Below are positions 47,631-58,038 of a DNA stretch of 64,000 nt, in pieces. Positions within the stretch are counted from its first letter, which is position 1. Each line of letters begins with the position of its first letter. The DNA lies in NCBI GenBank assembly GCA_030686995.1, contig CM060691.1:88161055-88225054 (forward strand), given 5' to 3'. The notes under the pieces are model-generated. The model worked only from the letters and a program-made list of their open reading frames with translations. It did not search any database and was not told the origin of the DNA. The translations under genes and the position numbers were made by a program. Source of the DNA: Artemisia argyi. Taxonomy: Eukaryota; Streptophyta; Magnoliopsida; Asterales; Asteraceae.

Positions 47631-49042
47631 TGATACGTGGGAATCGCACCAGGCTTTACTTCTCAAGGGATCTCGAGAAGCTTATAACCCCCACCAGGCA
47701 GTGTACATGATCGATGTAGTATAGTATAGTGACAAGTACCGGGGGATTGATCGTTCTGCTAGGAATAGTGTCGCTAGGATTAGAAAACCTAATTACTAGT
47801 TCTAAAGATGAAGGATGATTCTTTTTTGTATTTTTATAATTTTTAGAAAGAAAGTAAAAATCTCAGGTTTAAAGGATTTGGGCGGAATTAGTTGCTAGTC
47901 AACTAACCCAATACTAAAGATGCAATCAAAATAAAATACTAAAAATGAAAATAAAACTAAATTAAACTAAGGTTGTGAGCAATAAGTGGAGAAATGTGTT
48001 TACTTAGATTTCACTACTCCCTAGATATCTTTTACACATTAATTACTTGTTATAGTTGCGTGGATGATGGATTGTATTCCTTAATACCATTCATGAGGTG
48101 GCGTACTTAACTCCCCAATCCTATGAGTGCCTACTTCACTCCTATGTCGAGCCGGCTAAGAAGCTCCTAACATGGGATCATTAGAATTTACTCATGCATT
48201 AAATACAACCAATAAAACCTAGTACACATCGGTTCATGTTTCCTAAGACGTTCAAGCGTGTTACCAATCGGAGATCTACCAGTTTTCTTAAGCCTAACAT
48301 TGAAATCATTCATCCAATACAACCATAAACAAGTAATCAACACATAATCAACATCTAGGTTTCATTAGATCTAAGCAAACACAAGATAAATCTAGCCTAG
48401 CATGGTGGAATCAAGACAAGCACAAGATATAGACAAGCAACACATAGACATATTGATTGAATTAGAAGAACACTTATCTCAAATACACATGTAAGGGTTC
48501 AAGGGCTGAAAACCCTTGAAAACCTGTAAAAAATCGTATATGGTTCGGCCTTAGGGTTTCTCCAAACTTGTTCCTCTCTATGAATGAAAATTAGAAACCT
48601 ATATATAGAAAACTGAGGCTGACGGCGTCAAGAAGAAATGGGTGACGCCGTCATCTCGCCGCCAAAAGAATTCTCGGACTGCCTTGATCTACATCTGACG
48701 CCGTCATGTATTAACTTTTTCCAGGCCTTCACGTATTTTACTCTTGACGCTCTTCCTTGTGACGCCTTCATTTCTGTACTGGGCCGTCATAAAATTTACT
48801 CTTGACGCCGTCAAATTGTTGCTCTTGACGCCGTCACCTACTGTTCCCAGCTTGGAAAATTAAGTCTTTGGCGTTTTCTTCACTTTTATGCTCCAAAAAC
48901 GTCCGAATTGCTTCCTTTTCCAGATTTCACTCCCAAAGTACCTAAAATCACAAAAGGAACGATTTAGGGCAATATTTGATCAAATAAATTCAATTCCGGG
49001 CTTAAATGACCCCCTAAAAGTGGTTCATTTTTCGCCTCATCA
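47631..49042 (-). repeat. 5' LTR of A2
   Basis: 1412 bp with TG...CA ends (minus strand TGATGAGGCG to CCCACGTATCA). It matches the A1 3' LTR. Five TGACG-N-CGTCA sites occur at 48620, 48643, 48696, 48803 and 48826. Confidence 0.85.
48620..48836. promoter_or_regulatory. Cluster of five TGACG-N-CGTCA sites in the A2 LTR
   Basis: Same motif, number and approximate spacing as in the A1 LTR (5021-5229), placed in the presumed U3. Spacers between the sites have diverged more than the sites. Confidence 0.5.
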
Positions 49043-49380
49043 GGATACCCCTTTAAATGTTTCTTAGACGAATACAAAGGGTACCACCAAATCCAAATGG
49101 CTAAAGAAGACGAGCAAAAACAACCTTCCACACAAGCCAGGGTGTCTATTGCTATACAAAAATGCCCTTTGGCTTAAAGAATGCAGGCGCCACCTACCAG
49201 CGATTGGTAGATAATGCATTTGAAAAGCAAGTGGGCCGCAACTTAGAGGTCTATGTTGACGACCTTGTCATAAAAATCCATACCGAAGACGAATTGGTAC
49301 GCGACATTGAAGAAACATTTAAAACACTGGAAAAGATCAACATGAAGTTAAATCCTAAGAAATGTTCCTCGGATACTTGA
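49043..49380 (+). pseudogene. Tat reverse transcriptase, catalytic part
   Basis: Resumes with GYPFKCFLDEYKGYHQIQMA, frameshifts in an A run near 49110, then reads TKMPFGLKNAGATYQRL and the polymerase motif YVDD (codons at 49252-49263). The frame breaks near 49372, where the family's TFGVEEG-like segment is missing, probably a short deletion between ATGT repeats. The catalytic YVDD is intact. Confidence 0.85.
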
Positions 49381-50078
49381 TAGAGCCCGATGGCATTAAG
49401 CCATGCCCAGAAAAAACAAAGGCTGTCATCCAAATTCTTTCACCACGCACGTTGAAAGAAGTCCAGTCCCTGAATGGAAAGCTAGCCGGGTTGAACAGAT
49501 TTCTGTCCAAATCAGCAAATAAGTCACTTCCCCTCTTTAAAACACTCAAGAAGTGTACAAAAAAGGGAGACTTTCATTGGACTGTAGAAGCGAAAGAAGC
49601 TTTTACACAGCTTAAGCAACATATAGCAGCGCTTCCCACACTAGTCGCACCCCGACCAGGGGAAGAGTTAATTATGTACCTGTATGTGACTCATGGAGCA
49701 GTCAGCGCGGTGCTACTGACAGATAGGAACTCCGTACAAACACCGGTATATTTTGTAAGCAAAGCACTCAAGAAGACAAAGATTAACTATAGCGCAATGG
49801 AAAAGTTGGTCCTGGCATTAGTATTCACAGCCAAAAGACTGTGCATGTACTTTCAAGCACACCCAATACTGGTGATCACGGACCAACCTATCAAGCAAGT
49901 TATCTCCAAACCTGACGCATCGGGGCGATTACAAAAATGGAGTGTGTTGCTAAGCGAGCATAACATCTCTTATAGACCACGCACTGCAGTTAAGGGGCAA
50001 ATACTAGCAGACTTCATCATTGAGAAACCAGAAACTGATGCTCCACCTTCAAGAAGCGATGTAGAAGTACAAGAACCA
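49362..50078 (+). pseudogene. Tat RT connection and native RNase H
   Basis: Continuous frame: MFLGYLIEPDGIKPCPEKT, the KCTKKGDFHWT connection, then native gypsy RNase H from about 49665. The first catalytic position reads YVTHGAVSAVL, with His where Asp is expected; decay of this domain is a known feature of Tat elements that gained a second RNase H. Ends KGQILADFIIEKPE before an in-frame TAG at 50079-50081. Confidence 0.8.
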
Positions 50079-50741
50079 TAGGTCCTATTCACGAACGGAT
50101 CTTCATGCGTGGACGGGTCGGGTGCAGGCCTTATCCTCACCAGTCCAGAAGGAATGGAATTCATTTATGCACTATGCTTTGAATTCACAGCCATGAACAA
50201 CGAGGCAGAGTATGAAACCCTAATTGCTGGATCACGCATTGCATCTCGAATGGGTGTACGCAACCTAGAAGAAAATGTCGATTCCCGACTAGTAGCCAAT
50301 CATGTGTTGCGCGAATATATGGCTAAAGAGGATAACATGGTCCAATACCTCGATAAGACCAAGTCCCTAATCCAGGGTTTTGACAGGTTCACCATTAAGC
50401 AAGTTCCTAGAGGGGAAAACAGAAAGGCGGATGCACTAAGCAAGATCGTATCTACAAGCTTTGAGCACCTGTCAAAACAAGTATTGGTGGAGAACCTAAA
50501 AAAAAAATCCATCTCGGAGATGGAGATATCTACGGTGATAGAGGAGCAGGATCCTACGTGGATGACCCCTATCATCGAATTCATAAGCAAGGGTATATTG
50601 CCCCATGAGCAGAAGGACGCTCGGCGGATATTGTGCACAGCACAGAGGTTCGAACTTCGAGATGGTACCCTATATCGGCGCTCATTTCTACAACCATGGC
50701 TTCGGTGCGTTGGACCTCTTCAGGCAGATTACGTACTCTGA
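50079..50741 (+). pseudogene. Second (archaeal-type) RNase H of the Tat element
   Basis: After TAG (probably from TGG) the frame reads VLFTNGSSCVDGSGAGLIL: the first catalytic Asp is Asn. NNEAEYE (Glu), NVDSRLVANHV (Asp) and NRKADALSK (Asp) retain the other three positions. The following tether (VLVENLKKKSISE, RDGTLYRRSFLQPWL) leads into integrase. A TGA at 50739-50741, probably from CGA, ends the frame. This extra RNase H between the native one and integrase is characteristic of the Tat lineage. Confidence 0.8.
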
Positions 50742-51790
50742 GAGATCCAGGCCGGTTCATGCATTATGCTCTCAGGATCACAGTCCGTTGTAGCACAAGC
50801 CTTGCGGTCAGGATACTATTGGCCCACTATGCATCGTGATGCACGGGATATGATAAAGAAATGTAGCGAATGCCAAGTTCATAGACCCATCCCGCGCTAA
50901 CCACAACAAGAGCTAACGCCTATTACTTCGCCATGGCCATTCTATAAGTGGGTATCAATATCGCGGGCCCCTTCCCTGTTGCAGCAGGGGGACTGAAATT
51001 TCTTATTGTGGCTATAGACTACTTCACTAAGTGGATTGAGGCAAAAGCAGTGGCAACAATCACAAGCAATCAAGTAAAATGATTTGTTTGGGAAAACATT
51101 GTATGCCGCTTTGGATTACCTAGGGAAATCATTTCAGACAATGGAAAACAATTCTGCGATAACCCGTTCAAAGACTGGTGCGCGCAACTAAACATTACAC
51201 AACACTTCGTGTCGGTTAAACACCCACAAACCAATGGTTTGGTTAAGCGCGCAAATCGTAGTCTGGGCGAAGGAATCAAAGCACGTCTCGACAAACACAA
51301 AGGAAGATGGGTGGATGAATTGTCGCACGTCTTGTGGGCGCACCGCACGACAATCAAAGTTAGCACTAGAGACACTTCCTTTTCTCTTGTCTATGGGACA
51401 GAAGCTGTTATACCAGCTGAAATTGGGATGCCAACTATTCGTACGGCGGACGTTAATGTCGCAACCAATGATGACGAACGACGTATAGACTTGGATCTAT
51501 TGAAAGAAAGGCGCGAACGCGTAGCTATATGTGAGGCAAGAGCTAAGTCAAAAATGAAGGGATACTACGATGCTAAAGTTCGAAGCACCTCATTCAGACC
51601 AGGCGACTTCATATACCGCGCTAATGGTGCAAGCCACTCAGAAGATACAGGCAAACTTGGACCAAAGTGGGAAGGACCCTATGAGGTCACAGAAGCACTA
51701 GGAAAAGGCGCATACAAGCTGCGTGACATGGATGGCCGTGAGCTAAAACGCACATGGAATATTTGCAATCTCAAGAGATGCTATCTTTAG
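50742..51790 (+). pseudogene. Tat integrase, catalytic Glu replaced
   Basis: The zinc-binding HHCC domain has lost both His (QAGSCIML replaces the H-containing segment) but keeps KKCSECQVHRP. The core is frameshifted around its first Asp near 50950, then reads FLIVAIDYFTKWIEAKA with a TGA at about 51081. It continues IISDNGKQF (second Asp) and GLVKRANRSLGEG, where Lys stands for the catalytic Glu. The C-terminal part (LGPKWEGPYEVTEALGKGAY, TWNICNLKRCYL) is open to the stop at 51788-51790. Clearly inactive. Confidence 0.85.
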
Positions 51791-52571
51791 GAAAGGCAAC
51801 AGCCCCGTGCATGGACACCTCCGCACTTTAGTAAGTGCTCAATAAATGTCCGTGTATTTACATTTTTGTTTTATTTAGGCAAATGTTTTTTCCTTTTCCC
51901 AAAACCTTGCAAGAATTAATTAAATGTCGCGGTTTCTAGCTAACTCCGTGACACACTTCACTTTGTTATTTACATATTATTTACATCTCAATATTATTGT
52001 TATATTATCTTTTGCCTACATGACGTGCATGCAGTTGTTAAAACACACGATGGTAAAGGATGAGTAAACCTACTAAATAACTTGTTGAGTAAGAGGGTTG
52101 CAAACCCATCAACATTGGATCACGCATCCTTGTTAAACACCTTACTCTGAAGACGTTGGAGTAAGTTCAATGTGCATCCCACGATGGATACGCAACAATG
52201 CACACTGTGCGCGTTTAACAAATTAGGAGTCAAGACTCTTGACTCCTTGATATGGTATTTGCAGTATGCTACATGTCAACCCATACACTTGTGAATTTTA
52301 TATTCGCATATACATTAAGTTATGAACCTCATACACAATTATGTTATAAGTGATTATAGATTCTATAATCTCTTTTAAGTACCTTTACATGACAGTTTGA
52401 TTCTTGGAGATAACATGAATGTCTTTTATGCAAAGACAAAATAACTAAGTACAAACATCATGCGTACAATTACACCTTCAAAATAACATTTTATTATAGA
52501 CTACGAGTTTATACAAAGAATATATTCAACATGCACATAAATTTTAATCTATTACAAAAACAGCCTACACA
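51791..52571. other. Tat 3' noncoding region between pol and antisense ORF
   Basis: AT-rich, no ORF. Ends at the left ACACA duplication of A3 (52567-52571). On the minus strand, CTA at 52565-52567 is the TAG stop of the antisense ORF whose body resumes at 58039. Pol and the antisense ORF are therefore convergent, about 775 bp apart. Confidence 0.65.
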
Positions 52572-54129
52572 TGATGAGGCGAAAAATAAACCACTTTTAG
52601 GGGGTCATTTAAGCCTGGAATTGAATTTATTTGATCAAATATTGCCCTAAATCGTTCCTTTTGTGATTTTAGGTACTTTGGGAGTGAATTCTGGAAAAGG
52701 AAGCAATTCGGAGGTTTTGGAGCATAAAAGTGAAGAAAACGGCTAAGACTTAATTTTCCTTGCTGGGAACAGTACCTGACGGCGTCAAGAGGCTTTTCAT
52801 GACGGCATCAAGAGTAAAAGTGGTGACGGCCCAAAAGAAACGTAAAGGCATCACCCAAGGCCGTCACGTGTTAACTTGTCAAAATTTGCGCGAGGAGTAG
52901 CTGATATTGTTTTGGTCATAACTTTTGCATACGAACTCGGATTTAGGTGATTCAAAAGCCCACGCGAAGAGGACGAAGAGATCTACAATTTGTGAAAAAT
53001 TGGTCATGATGGCATCAAGAGAAACAACCTGACACCATCAAGATGGGCCGACAGAAAACATGCCTATAAATATGATATCATAACTTCACTTTTTGTAAGC
53101 CCAAAACCCTAAGGTCGATTCCTGGGTTTAGGTAGGTGTTTTTCCGGCAACTTAGAGGGTTTCAATCACCCCATAAACATCATGTATTGGTTTGTTGATT
53201 CTATATTAATTATGTTTTCCATTATCATTGTTGATTGCTCTTCTTTGATGATGTTTTGCTAATTCACCTTGTGTCTACTTATGATTGTGTGAAACTTGTG
53301 TATAATTAATTAGATCTCATTGATTTCTTGTTAATGATTGTGTCTATCTCCATCAATGAGGGCTTGTTGATGTGTGTGTCTATCTCCATCAATTAAGGCG
53401 TGACAACTTCAATAGATCTAGTTGGTTTAGTTTATAATTCTTGTTTCCTATTGATTCTTGTTTTTATTGAATGAATTCGATGTTAGGCTTAAGAAAACTG
53501 GCAGATCTCCATTGTGTAACTTGCTTGAATGACTTAAGGAACATGAGCCGATGTGTACTAGGTTTTTATGGTTGTATTTAATGCATGAGCGAATTCTAGT
53601 GATCCCATGTTAGGAGCTTCTTAGCCGGCTCGATATAGGAGTGAAGTAGGAGCTTATAGAATTGGGGAAGTAAGTACGCCACCCCATGAATGGTATTAAG
53701 GAATACAACCCGTCAATTAAAACAAGGTGTGACAATTCAATAGGTAGAATTGGATAGGTAGCAAGGAGTAACATATCATAGGTAGACATGCTTCACTTAT
53801 CTTGTAGAACCTTAATTTATTTTCTTGTTTATTAGTTTAAGTAGTAGCTTTTGGGTTAGTTGATTAGAAACTAATTGCGCCCACTCTCCCAATACCCGAG
53901 ATTTTTACTTGCTTTTCATAAAATATAAAAACATAAAAAGAATCATCCTTCACCTTTAGACCTAGTTAGATTAATTTCAATCCTAACGACACTATTCCTA
54001 GCTGAACGATCAATCCCCCGGTACTTGTCACTATACTATACTACAACGATCAGGTACACTGCCTGGTGGGGGTTGTAAGCTTCTCGAGATCCCTCGAGAG
54101 GTAAAGCCTGGTGCAAACCCCACGTACCA
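52572..54129 (+). repeat. 5' LTR of A3
   Basis: 1558 bp, TGATGAGGCG to CCACGTACCA. TATA box TATAAATA at 53065-53072. TGACGGCGTCA at 52777-52787 with degraded copies following; fewer intact sites than A1 or A2. Confidence 0.9.
53065..53072 (+). promoter_or_regulatory. TATA box of the A3 LTR
   Basis: TATAAATA after GCC; conserved at 56969-56976 in the 3' LTR. Confidence 0.5.
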
Positions 54130-54135
54130 AGTTTT

Positions 54136-54153
54136 TAGCGCCGCAGCCCGGGG
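54136..54153 (+). other. Primer-binding site of A3, tRNA-Asp type
   Basis: TAGCGCCGCAGCCCGGGG; weaker match to tRNA-Asp than in Z1, with one G to A change at the second base. Confidence 0.6.
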
Positions 54154-54286
54154 AATAGTTATTGTTTAGGTTGAATTTGATCTTTATTAGGTCTACTCAT
54201 TAGATTCCTATCAAGTGAGATTTTTTTTTCTTTTTATTTTGTAGCTTTCTCGTAGTCTATCTTTTCTTTGTGATTTTGTTTGTAAT

Positions 54287-55330
54287 TTGCTTCAAATGGA
54301 CTTTACACTTAGACTTCTAAGATTACAAGATAAGGTTGAGTGGCTAGAACACCAAAGAGTTCAAAATACCTTATTTAGAGACACCTATGAATCATATGAG
54401 CCTTCACCTAGGATAGATTCTTATGAACAACCTCCATGTTTAAGATCTAGTTTTAGTGAGGCCAATAGGAAATGCGACCTAGTTTGCCAAGGAATTGTGG
54501 ATAGAGCTATAGCAATAAACCATAAGTTGGATGAAGCAATAGGTTTGCTTTTATCACTACCTTAGAAAACAATTGAGGAGGATTTAGCCGAGCATGATCA
54601 CATTGATCAAAAAGACCTAGGTTTTATGATCGATGATGATGAATCTCAAGAAACAGATGATGAATCTCTTGGGCAATTTGTATATAGCAGTCAGAATATT
54701 GAGGATGGTCCTTATGATTCGGACATAGAAGTTGAGATGCCTAGAGAAGCACGTGAGATACTTAGGAGAATGCTTAGGATAGATTCTACCAAAACACATG
54801 ATGAGGATATAGGTGATCTTGACACATGGAATGATGAGGTCAATAACATAAGCCCACAAAATACTCAACCATCATTTGAGGCACACACACCGCCCGTGAC
54901 TTACCCGGAAGAAGTAGAAGAAACTTTAGGAATTCCGATGGAGGTAGAACCTTTGAACCAGGCACCACTAGAGGATATAGGTTTGAACACTTGTAGTGAT
55001 AACCTTACTCCTAGTTCTAGGGAATTTCCTAATGTTGATGAACCGGAACCTCAACCTTTACATAACTTTCCATCCTTAGATATACATCTAGGAGACAAAA
55101 GAGGAACCGACCCACCCATCAACCAATATTATCCGGGTAGTTTTAGGATGAAGGAAGCCATTCACTCACCCCCTTCACCTCACGTGGCATATTTCCACCC
55201 TAAGGGTGTGTATCGCTACTTCCACCCACACTTAATTCAAAGTGTAGGGAAAACCTCCCCTATTTTCGTTAAATATTGGGAGGCAACCCAAGCTATATTT
55301 ATTTATTTATTTGTTTGTTTGTTTATTTGA
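54287..55330 (+). pseudogene. Acidic ORF of A3, one in-frame stop
   Basis: One frame of about 347 codons with a TAG at 54563-54565. The N-terminal part has a coiled-coil-like segment (RLLRLQDKVEWLEHQRVQ) and YESYEPSPRIDSYEQPP. The middle is very acidic (GFMIDDDESQETDDESLGQ), then YDSDIEVEMPREAREILRRM, TYPEEVEETLGIPMEVEPL and the conserved end HVAYFHPKGVYRYFHPHL. The last 20 residues are hydrophobic (AIFIYLFVCLFI) but encoded by a TTTATT/TTTGTT repeat, so possibly chance. It is closest to the A2 ORF; function unknown. Confidence 0.65.
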
Positions 55331-56473
55331 TTTTATTTGTTTCCGTATGCATGTTTTATTTTTGTTGTTTGTGGCTCATGTTTCAAAGAAAATTGTGAAA
55401 GTGCTTTATTTTGTTTTTAACTTCGTCTTAATTGCATATAAAGGTATTTTGCAAAAGATAAGTGTAAGGGAGATCCAAATTTGTTTATAAGAACGAAATT
55501 GAGCATGAACCACAACAATATTAAATGGACATGTATATTAGTACTTGTTAGAGTCAAATGCTTGTATCGAGTCATAATGATGTTTTTCAGGATTTTCCAG
55601 GAAGTAGGACATAAGTTTTTCCAGAAATTTACCGGAAACTTAACATAAAGATTTCTGCAGGTCACTTCTGACGGCGTCATGTGTAAAATTCTGGAAATTT
55701 TGCTAGTTTTGTTTATACCGGAGTCTTAAAGTTTTTGTTGATTCTTTAGTTTTATAAACTCCAGGAAATCTGCAAACATTCATTCCACAAGCATTATATC
55801 TTTAATTGTTTTTTTTAATTCCTAAGTATGGAATTACATCTAGTTGTGAGTTCTCTTTGTTCGGGTTGATGCTTTGGGTTTTTGTCTGTTTTCTTAGGTT
55901 TTACAGGTTATGTATGACAAGAAGATACGGACTACCATCCCTTTTTGTTCTATGTTTATTTTATGTTTTTGTTATTTTTCATTTATTAGCTTAAGTCGAG
56001 TCTAGTCTTGGCTTAGCAACGCCATTTTGTACATGTAATTAACCAAGATTGTTAACTCGCCACCAGTAAAGACTGTCTATATCCAACAAAACCGTGTATT
56101 CCATATCCCTACACCTAACGTTACAACCCTTTAAAAGACCTCTTTGATAGTTTATCCTAGGTGCTTACGCCATGTGGTGGAGGTTTGATCCTTTCCCAAG
56201 CCTATGGTAATCTATTTTGCTATGACAGGTAGTGAGAGATGTTTTCCATTTCCGTATTGTGATATTACTTTATTACACCCGAGAGATGTGAGTATCTAAA
56301 CACTATTTATGAGGTGCTAGTGTATGACCTCCGTGCTTGTCTTTGGTCTTTAGTGGAACGATTATTTGTTGTAATAACTTTTATATTAGTGTTAAATGAC
56401 CCCTAACTTGTATTTTGACTAGAATAAAAGCGCATTTGCTTGAGGACAAGCAAATCTCAAGTGTAAGGGTATA
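55331..56473 (+). other. 3' noncoding region of A3 with hairpin and purine tract
   Basis: Shorter than in A1: GACAAGAAGAT joins ACGGACTACC near 55926, skipping about 1.2 kb that includes the upstream hairpin. The LTR-adjacent hairpin (56434-56455, arms ATTTGCTTG/CAAGCAAAT, loop AGGA) and AAGTGTAAGGGTATA are kept. TGACGGCGTCA at 55669-55679. Confidence 0.75.
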
Positions 56474-58033
56474 TGATGAGGCAAAAAATGAACCACTTTT
56501 AGGGGGTCATTTAAGCCTGGAATTGAATTTATTTGATCAAATATTGCCCTAAATTGTTCCTTTTGTGATTTTAGGTACTTTGGGAGTGAATTCTGGAAAA
56601 GGAAGCAATTCGGAGGTTTTTGGAGCATAAAAGTGAAGAAAACAGCAAAGACTTCATTTTCCTTGCTGGGAACAGTACCTGACGGTGTCAAGAGGCTTTT
56701 CATTATGGCGTTAAGAGTAAAATTTGTGACGGCCCAGAAGAAACGTGAAGGCGTCACCCAAGGCCGTCACGTGTTAACTTGTCATAACTTGCGCGCGGAG
56801 TTGCTGATATTGTTTTGGTTATAACTTTTGCATACGAACTCGGATTTAGGTGATTCAAAAGCCCACGCAAAGAGGACGAAGAGATCTACAATTTGGTGAA
56901 AAAATGATCGTGACAGCATCAAGAGAAACGACCTGACGCCGTCAAGATGGGCTGACATAAACCATGCCTATAAATATGACATCATAACTTCACTTTTTGT
57001 AAGCCCAAAACCCTAAGGCCGATTCCTGGGTTTAGGTAGGTGTTTTTCCAGCAACTTAGAGGGTTTCAATCACCCCATAAACATCATGTATTGGTTTGTT
57101 GATTCTATCTTAATTATGTTTTCCATTATCATTGTTGATTGCTCTTCTTTGATGATGTTTTGCTAATTCACCTTGTGTCTACTTATGATTGTATGAAACT
57201 TGTGTATAATTAATTAGATCTCATTGATTTCTTGTTGATGTTTGTGTCTATCTCCATCAATGAGGGCTTGTTGATTTGTGTGTCTATCTCCATCAATTAA
57301 GGCGTGACAACTTCAATAGATCTAGTTGGTTTAGTTTATAATTCTTGTTTCCTATTGATTCTTGTTTTGATTGAATGAATTCGATGTTAGGCTTAGGAAA
57401 ACTGGCAGATCTCCATTGTGTAACTTGCTTGAACGTCTTAAGAAACATGAGCCGATGTGTACTTGGTTTTTATGGTTGTATTTAATCCATGAGCGAATTC
57501 TAGTGATCCCATGTTAGGAGCTTCTTAGCCGGCTCGACATAGGAGTGAAGTAAGAGCTTATAGAATTGGGGAAGTAAGTACGCCACCCCATGAATGGTAT
57601 TAAGGAATACAACCCGTCAATTAAAACAAGGTGTGACAATTCAATAGGTAGAATTGGATAGCTAGCAAGGAGTAACATATCATACTTAGACATGCTTCAC
57701 TTATCTTGTAGAACCTTAGTTTATTTTCTTGTTTATTAGTTTCAGTAGTAGCTTTTGGGTTAGTTGATTAGCAACTAATTCCACCCACTCTCCCAATACC
57801 CGAGATTTTTACTTGCTTTTCATAAAATATAAAAACATAAAAAGAATCATCCTTCACCTCTAGACCTAGTTAGATTAATTTCAATCCTAACGACACTATT
57901 CCTAGCTGAACGATCAATCCCCCGGTACTTGTCACTATACTATACTACAACGATCAGGTATACTGCTGGGTGGGGGTTGTAAGCTTCTCGAGATCCCTTT
58001 AGAGGTAAAGCCTGGTGCAAACCCCACGTACCA
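56474..58033 (+). repeat. 3' LTR of A3
   Basis: 1560 bp, TGATGAGGCA to CCACGTACCA, followed by ACACA. TATA box at 56969-56976 and TGACGCCGTCA at 56934-56944. Confidence 0.9.
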
Positions 58034-58038
58034 ACACA

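Larger units (their letters stand above)
43783..49042 (-). mobile_element. Athila-like element A2, minus strand, 3' end deleted
   Basis: From right to left: 5' LTR (49042-47631), tRNA-Asp primer site, acidic ORF (47375-46135, broken), 3' noncoding region to 43805, then the deletion junction. Its 3' LTR and purine tract are gone. The right flank (GGATA, 49043) is Tat RT. Its ORF is related to that of A3, not to the gag of A1, although LTR and 3' region match both. Confidence 0.85.
52572..58033 (+). mobile_element. Complete non-autonomous Athila-like element A3
   Basis: 5462 bp flanked by ACACA (52567-52571 and 58034-58038). 5' LTR 52572-54129, primer site, acidic ORF with one stop (54287-55330), shortened 3' region, hairpin and purine tract, 3' LTR 56474-58033. 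The two LTRs are similar with scattered substitutions. No gag capsid and no pol, so it must have moved using proteins from another element. It interrupts the Tat antisense ORF. Confidence 0.9.
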
